7,904 nucleotides of DNA from assembly GCA_031270215.1 (NCBI GenBank), contig JAISYB010000016.1, positions 1-7,904 on the forward strand, given 5' to 3'. The stretch's first letter is position 1; each line of letters begins with the position of its first letter. The position numbers and the translations under genes were made by a program. Positions 5,137 to 7,904 of the stretch are shown piece by piece. Under the pieces are notes generated by a model. That model was given only the letters and a program-made list of their open reading frames with translations. It was not told where the DNA came from and made no database searches. Source of the stretch: Streptococcaceae bacterium. Its GTDB lineage: Bacteria; Bacillota; Bacilli; Lactobacillales; Streptococcaceae.

Positions 5137-6444
5137 ATGTCAATTATTACTGATATTTACGCTCGCGAAGTACTTGATTCACGTGGTAATCCAACAATCG
5201 AAGTAGAGGTTTATACAGAATCAGGTGCCTTTGGTCGTGGTATGGTACCTTCTGGTGCATCAACTGGGGAATATGAAGCAGTTGAATTGCGTGATGGCGA
5301 CAAATCTCGTTACGGTGGCAAAGGTGTCGAAAAAGCTGTTGCTAATGTTAACGATATTATCGCAGACGCAATCATTGGTTATGATGTTCGTGACCAACAA
5401 GCAATCGACCGCGCAATGATCGCTTTAGATGGCACACCTAACAAAGGAAAATTAGGTGCGAACGCTATTCTTGGTGTATCTATTGCCGTTGCACGTGCTG
5501 CAGCAGACTACTTAGAAGTACCTTTGTATCATTACTTAGGTGGATTTAACACTAAAGTATTACCAACGCCAATGATGAATATCATTAATGGTGGTTCACA
5601 CGCTGACAACTCAATTGATTTCCAAGAATTCATGATTATGCCAGTTGGTGCGCCAACATTTAAGGAAGCACTACGTTACGGCGCTGAAGTATTCCATGCA
5701 TTAGCTTCTATTTTAAAAGCGCGTGGTTTAGCAACTTCAGTTGGTGACGAAGGTGGATTCGCTCCTAACTTAGGTTCAAACGAAGAAGGCTTTGAAGTAA
5801 TCGTTGAAGCAATCGAAAAAGCTGGCTATGTTCCAGGTAAAGACATCGTTCTTGCTATGGACGCTGCTTCTTCTGAATTCTACGATAAAGAAAAGGGTGT
5901 TTATGTATTAGCTGATTCAGGCGAAGGCGAAAAGACTACAGAAGAAATGATTGCTTTCTACGAAGAATTAGTTTCTAAATACCCAATCATCTCTATCGAA
6001 GATGCTTTGGACGAAAATGACTGGGACGGCTTCAAGAAGCTTACAGATGCTTTAGGCGACAAGGTTCAGTTAGTCGGAGACGATTTATTTGTAACGAATA
6101 CTGCTAAGCTTGCTGAAGGTATCGAAAAAGGGATTGCTAATTCAATCCTAATCAAAGTGAACCAAATCGGTACTTTGACTGAAACTTTTGAAGCAATCGA
6201 AATGGCTAAAGAAGCTGGTTATACGGCAGTCGTTTCTCACCATTCTGGTGAAACAGAGGATTCTACAATTTCTGATATTGCTGTTGCAACAAATGCTGGA
6301 CAAATCAAGACTGGTTCTCTTTCACGTACTGACCGTATTGCAAAATACAACCAATTACTACGTATCGAAGACCAATTAGGCGAAGTTGCAGAGTACAAAG
6401 GATTGAAATCTTTCTACAACATCAAGGACACTTCTCGTTTCTAA
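5137..6444 (+). CDS. eno: Enolase (phosphopyruvate hydratase)
   Basis: Enolase dehydrates 2-phosphoglycerate to phosphoenolpyruvate; it is a cytosolic, Mg-dependent enzyme often also found on the cell surface of Lactobacillales. Its 435 residues are the normal length. Using yeast enolase as reference, these are present: Ser39/Ser42 loop (SGASTG), Glu164, Glu205 (acid/base), metal ligands Asp242, Glu288 and Asp315, base Lys340 (LIKVNQ), His368, Ser370 and Lys391. The one anomaly is His369 in SHHSGETED: the family has Arg there (SHRSGE; yeast Arg374), which contacts the substrate phosphate. The codon is CAT at 6241-6243, one transition from CGT. The rest of the gene is intact with high-expression codon use, so it otherwise looks functional. 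AAAGGAG (5118-5124) precedes the ATG, and a strong terminator follows. Confidence 0.97.
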   Translation: MSIITDIYAREVLDSRGNPTIEVEVYTESGAFGRGMVPSGASTGEYEAVELRDGDKSRYGGKGVEKAVANVNDIIADAIIGYDVRDQQAIDRAMIALDGTPNKGKLGANAILGVSIAVARAAADYLEVPLYHYLGGFNTKVLPTPMMNIINGGSHADNSIDFQEFMIMPVGAPTFKEALRYGAEVFHALASILKARGLATSVGDEGGFAPNLGSNEEGFEVIVEAIEKAGYVPGKDIVLAMDAASSEFYDKEKGVYVLADSGEGEKTTEEMIAFYEELVSKYPIISIEDALDENDWDGFKKLTDALGDKVQLVGDDLFVTNTAKLAEGIEKGIANSILIKVNQIGTLTETFEAIEMAKEAGYTAVVSHHSGETEDSTISDIAVATNAGQIKTGSLSRTDRIAKYNQLLRIEDQLGEVAEYKGLKSFYNIKDTSRF

Positions 6445-6451
6445 GCCAAAC

Positions 6452-6470
6452 ACTTAGGAAAATACTAAGT
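6452..6470 (+). repeat. Small hairpin just after eno
   Basis: ACTTAG (6452-6457) pairs with CTAAGT (6465-6470) around a 7-base loop, between the eno stop and the main terminator. It has no T run. It may help protect the mRNA 3' end, but a chance hairpin is possible. Confidence 0.35.
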
Positions 6471-6483
6471 AGAGTTTACCAAC

Positions 6484-6511
6484 GGCTCGAGCAATTGCTC
6501 GGGCTTTTTTT
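6484..6511 (+). terminator. Intrinsic terminator of eno
   Basis: GCTCGAGC (6485-6492) pairs with GCTCGGGC (6497-6504) around AATT, with one T-G pair, and seven Ts (6505-6511) follow. This is a textbook intrinsic terminator 40 bases after the eno stop, and it should end the glycolytic transcripts. Confidence 0.92.
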
Positions 6512-6540
6512 ACTTTTGGGTCAGCCGCATTTTCTATTGA

Positions 6541-6571
6541 TTGACACAAAATATTTTGCGCTTTTTTTAAT
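6541..6571 (+). promoter_or_regulatory. Promoter-like site with a palindrome in the spacer
   Basis: A perfect -35 TTGACA (6541-6546) lies 19 bases before TTTAAT (6566-6571, 5/6). The spacer is longer than ideal. Directly after the -35 is the perfect 12-base palindrome CAAAATATTTTG (6547-6558), in the position of an operator. What lies downstream is only a decayed reading frame and structured DNA, so this may be a relic promoter or one for a non-coding RNA. Confidence 0.35.
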
Positions 6572-6587
6572 TATAGATTTTTATTAA

Positions 6588-6692
6588 GTTTTTTATGCGG
6601 GCAGTGTTCTCAATGGTAATTTCGGCGGCTACGAACGTGTCTATGATAACCAGCCTGTCCGCCCTGCTTTGTGGATTAAGTTAGGTAATTAA
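6588..6692 (+). pseudogene. C-terminal remnant of a DUF6273-like protein gene
   Basis: The frame ending at TAA 6690-6692 encodes NGNFGGYERVYDNQPVRPAL, then WIKLGN and stop. The closing VRPALWIKL matches the conserved C-terminal signature of DUF6273 proteins (VRPALW-NL type), which are accessory and often repeat-rich in Firmicutes; their function is unknown. The frame is closed upstream by TAA at 6585-6587, and there is no start or ribosome binding site, so only about the last 31 codons survive. The match rests on memory of the family signature. It indicates that a larger gene once stood here or that a fragment was carried in. Confidence 0.6.
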
Positions 6693-6705
6693 GGTAGGCA
6701 ACACT

Positions 6706-6759
6706 AAAAAGCTGAGACGGCTTGTTTTGACAACTGCGAGCGGTAGCTGTCTCATTTTT
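6706..6759. terminator. Terminator-like hairpin with flanking A and T runs
   Basis: TGAGAC (6713-6718) pairs with GTCTCA (6749-6754). Inside, GCTTG (6720-6724) pairs with CGAGC (6737-6741), with one T-G pair. AAAAA (6706-6710) precedes the stem and TTTTT (6755-6759) follows it, so it could act on either strand. It comes 14 bases after the DUF6273-like stop and may be that lost gene's terminator. Confidence 0.45.
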
Positions 6760-6823
6760 GAGATAAAGGAAACTTACGACTTTAGTCGCTAGTTGACTTA
6801 TCGGAAAAAATAGAAAGGTCGGG

Positions 6824-6961
6824 AGATTATCGCCTAACGCTCGAAGCTAGATTATCTAAAAATAGTAAAGGCGTACTTTGCCTGTCTATTTTTCAGATTA
6901 TGCCGAACTTTCCTAGCCTGTAAAGTTCGGCGAATCTAACACTCAAGCAGGAAATCTGAAA
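6824..6961. other. Candidate structured RNA with competing helices
   Basis: No protein is coded here. ATCTAAAAATAG (6854-6865) pairs with CTATTTTTcAGAT (6886-6898, one bulged C), enclosing AGGC/GCCT (6869-6872, 6880-6883). GCCGAACTTT (6902-6911) pairs perfectly with AAAGTTCGGC (6922-6931). TTTCAGATT (6891-6899) also pairs perfectly with AATCTGAAA (6953-6961), which excludes part of the first helix. The loop word CTAGC (6913-6917) complements GCTAG (6846-6850), a possible pseudoknot. AGATTAT occurs three times (6824, 6849, 6895). I know no RNA family that matches. It could be a + strand RNA ending at 6990, the 3' region of the lipid kinase mRNA on the - strand, or a relic. Confidence 0.3.
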
Positions 6962-6990
6962 CCCCCGCAACCGTTTCGGTCGCGGGGGTT
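6960..6990. terminator. Very strong GC hairpin, likely terminator
   Basis: AACCCCCGC (6960-6968) pairs with GCGGGGGTT (6982-6990). Inside, after one mismatch, ACCG (6970-6973) pairs with CGGT (6977-6980) around TTT. The + side flank is TTATTTAT and the - side flank begins TTTCAGATTT, so both U tracts are modest. It may end a + strand RNA, or end the lipid kinase transcript coming from the right. Confidence 0.6.
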
Positions 6991-7006
6991 ATTTATACGA
7001 ATAAAT

Positions 7007-7029
7007 GCACTGTCGACTAGTCGGCACTG
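7007..7029. repeat. Palindrome flanked by direct repeats
   Basis: CGACTAGTCG (7014-7023) is a perfect 10-base palindrome. It is bracketed by two direct copies of GCACTG (7007-7012 and 7024-7029). It could be a protein-binding or recombination site; no known consensus is matched, and it may be chance. Confidence 0.3.
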
Positions 7030-7059
7030 CTTGTTCCTCGTAAATCACGAAGATTAAAC

Positions 7060-7091
7060 TAGGTTCAAACTTTGTTCCAGCCTACAACCTA
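7060..7091. repeat. Inverted repeat downstream of the lipid kinase gene
   Basis: TAGGTT (7060-7065) is complementary to AACCTA (7086-7091), with a 20-base loop. It lies about 45-75 bases after the kinase stop, on its 3' side. No T run is attached. I see nothing else in 7030-7134. Confidence 0.2.
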
Positions 7092-7134
7092 ATCAGTTAA
7101 AAATGGAAATACTTGTGGAAATTCAACTAAATTC

Positions 7135-7904
7135 TCAGACCCAAAACTGATGTTTTGTAGTTTGAAATTCCAGCTCGTAGTTTTTGGGAGGTGCGTGCTC
7201 GCCGTCAGCCTGCAGATATTCTGGATGAAGCAGCTTAATCAGCAAGTAGCTCGTTTTTAGATGAACGATATCAGGGTGGCTCATCTGCTTTTTGGTAACG
7301 ATTAGGACTAATAGATAAAGCAGCTTGATAATCGAGTAGCGCTTGATTAAGATAACGTCGATTTTGTCACTGTGAACACTGGCATCAGGCCAAATGGGAA
7401 TGCCGCCACCAAAGAATGGGTGATTGGTAACCGTCAGTAAAAATGCATTTTCGACTTTCATTGTATAGTCATCTGTAGAGATTTTGACAGGGAAAGCATT
7501 CTTCTGAAACAATAGCTTAAACAGAGTTAAAATATAAGAAAATTTCCCTAAATGCAGCCTGTTGAGCTGCTTTTTTGATTTGGATTGATTATTTGTCGCA
7601 ACGATTTCAGCGTCAAGTCCGATACCGACATTATTAAGTGCCAGCTTTTCTTGCTGATTGATTCGATACCGAATGATATGAAGCGTAGTTCCGTTGCTTA
7701 CTTCAAAGCGTGCCAATGCTTCTAAGGGATCGGCTGAAAGGTTGATTCCTCTAGCGAAGTCATTGCCCGTTCCTGCTGGAATGTATCCAATTGTCACATC
7801 ACTGGTTACTTGTAAAACATTGGATAAAGTGCCATCGCCGCCGATAACAAGTAGTCGGTCGTCATCTGCTAGTTTTTCTCTAATTTCTCGGGCAAAAATC
7901 TGTT
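7135..7904 (-). CDS. Diacylglycerol kinase-family lipid kinase (DagK/YegS type), 5' end outside window
   Basis: The last 255 codons of a gene of usual length about 300 are visible; the frame stays open to the right edge (first whole codon at 7902-7900), so about 40-50 N-terminal residues are missing. The DAGK catalytic signature GGDGTLSNVL is complete, followed by the second motif IPAGTGNDFARG. The C-terminal domain shows NNVGIGLDAEIV, NHPFFGGGIPIWPDA, a DKIDVILI strand and the QADGE motif near the end. Such enzymes use ATP to phosphorylate diacylglycerol or related lipids at the membrane; in Gram-positive bacteria they recycle diacylglycerol released in lipoteichoic acid synthesis. The exact substrate is not readable here. 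A GTG inside the frame at 7797 is not the start, since the catalytic GGDGT lies upstream of it. It converges on eno and has no evident functional link to the glycolytic genes. Confidence 0.93.
   Translation of the reverse strand, partial: QIFAREIREKLADDDRLLVIGGDGTLSNVLQVTSDVTIGYIPAGTGNDFARGINLSADPLEALARFEVSNGTTLHIIRYRINQQEKLALNNVGIGLDAEIVATNNQSKSKKQLNRLHLGKFSYILTLFKLLFQKNAFPVKISTDDYTMKVENAFLLTVTNHPFFGGGIPIWPDASVHSDKIDVILIKRYSIIKLLYLLVLIVTKKQMSHPDIVHLKTSYLLIKLLHPEYLQADGEHAPPKNYELEFQTTKHQFWV

Overview
The window holds the central (triose) glycolysis cluster of a low-GC Gram-positive bacterium: cggR, gap, pgk, tpi and eno, all on the + strand. A convergent, 5'-truncated lipid kinase gene of the DagK/YegS type follows on the - strand. 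The strong AGGAGG-type ribosome binding sites, the protein sequences and the absence of a phosphoglycerate mutase gene between tpi and eno (unlike Bacillus subtilis) point to Lactobacillales. An Enterococcaceae- or Carnobacteriaceae-like organism is my best guess; no species can be named from the sequence alone.

Layout. Positions 1-243 hold a terminator-like hairpin of an unseen upstream gene and a weak promoter. cggR (244-1272) encodes the SorC-family glycolytic repressor. A short hairpin, overlapping a perfect TATAAT box, separates it from gap (1342-2349). gap ends in a strong intrinsic terminator. A 474-base gap-pgk spacer carries its own extended -10 promoter and a long, structured leader for pgk (2824-4020). 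Downstream of pgk lies an 80%-identical, frameshifted second copy of the pgk 3' end (4149-4218), which sits directly before tpi (4236-5012). eno (5137-6444) has its own promoter, a hairpin at the 5' end of its predicted leader, and a strong terminator.

The 690-base eno-kinase spacer is the accessory part of the window. It contains a promoter-like site with an embedded 12-bp palindrome and the C-terminal remnant of a DUF6273-like protein gene. After these come terminator-like hairpins and a compact block (about 6824-6990) of competing helices with a possible pseudoknot, ending in a very strong GC hairpin.

How the genes work together: GAPDH, phosphoglycerate kinase, triosephosphate isomerase and enolase carry the triose half of glycolysis. 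CggR is known in B. subtilis to repress such an operon until fructose-1,6-bisphosphate relieves it. The terminator after gap and the separate promoters before pgk and eno suggest that this cluster is transcribed as several units rather than one.

The points most worth a second look are: (1) the second, diverged pgk 3' end, a recombination scar or element footprint; (2) enolase His369, where the family has a nearly invariant phosphate-binding Arg; (3) the switch-like structured DNA after eno and in the pgk leader.
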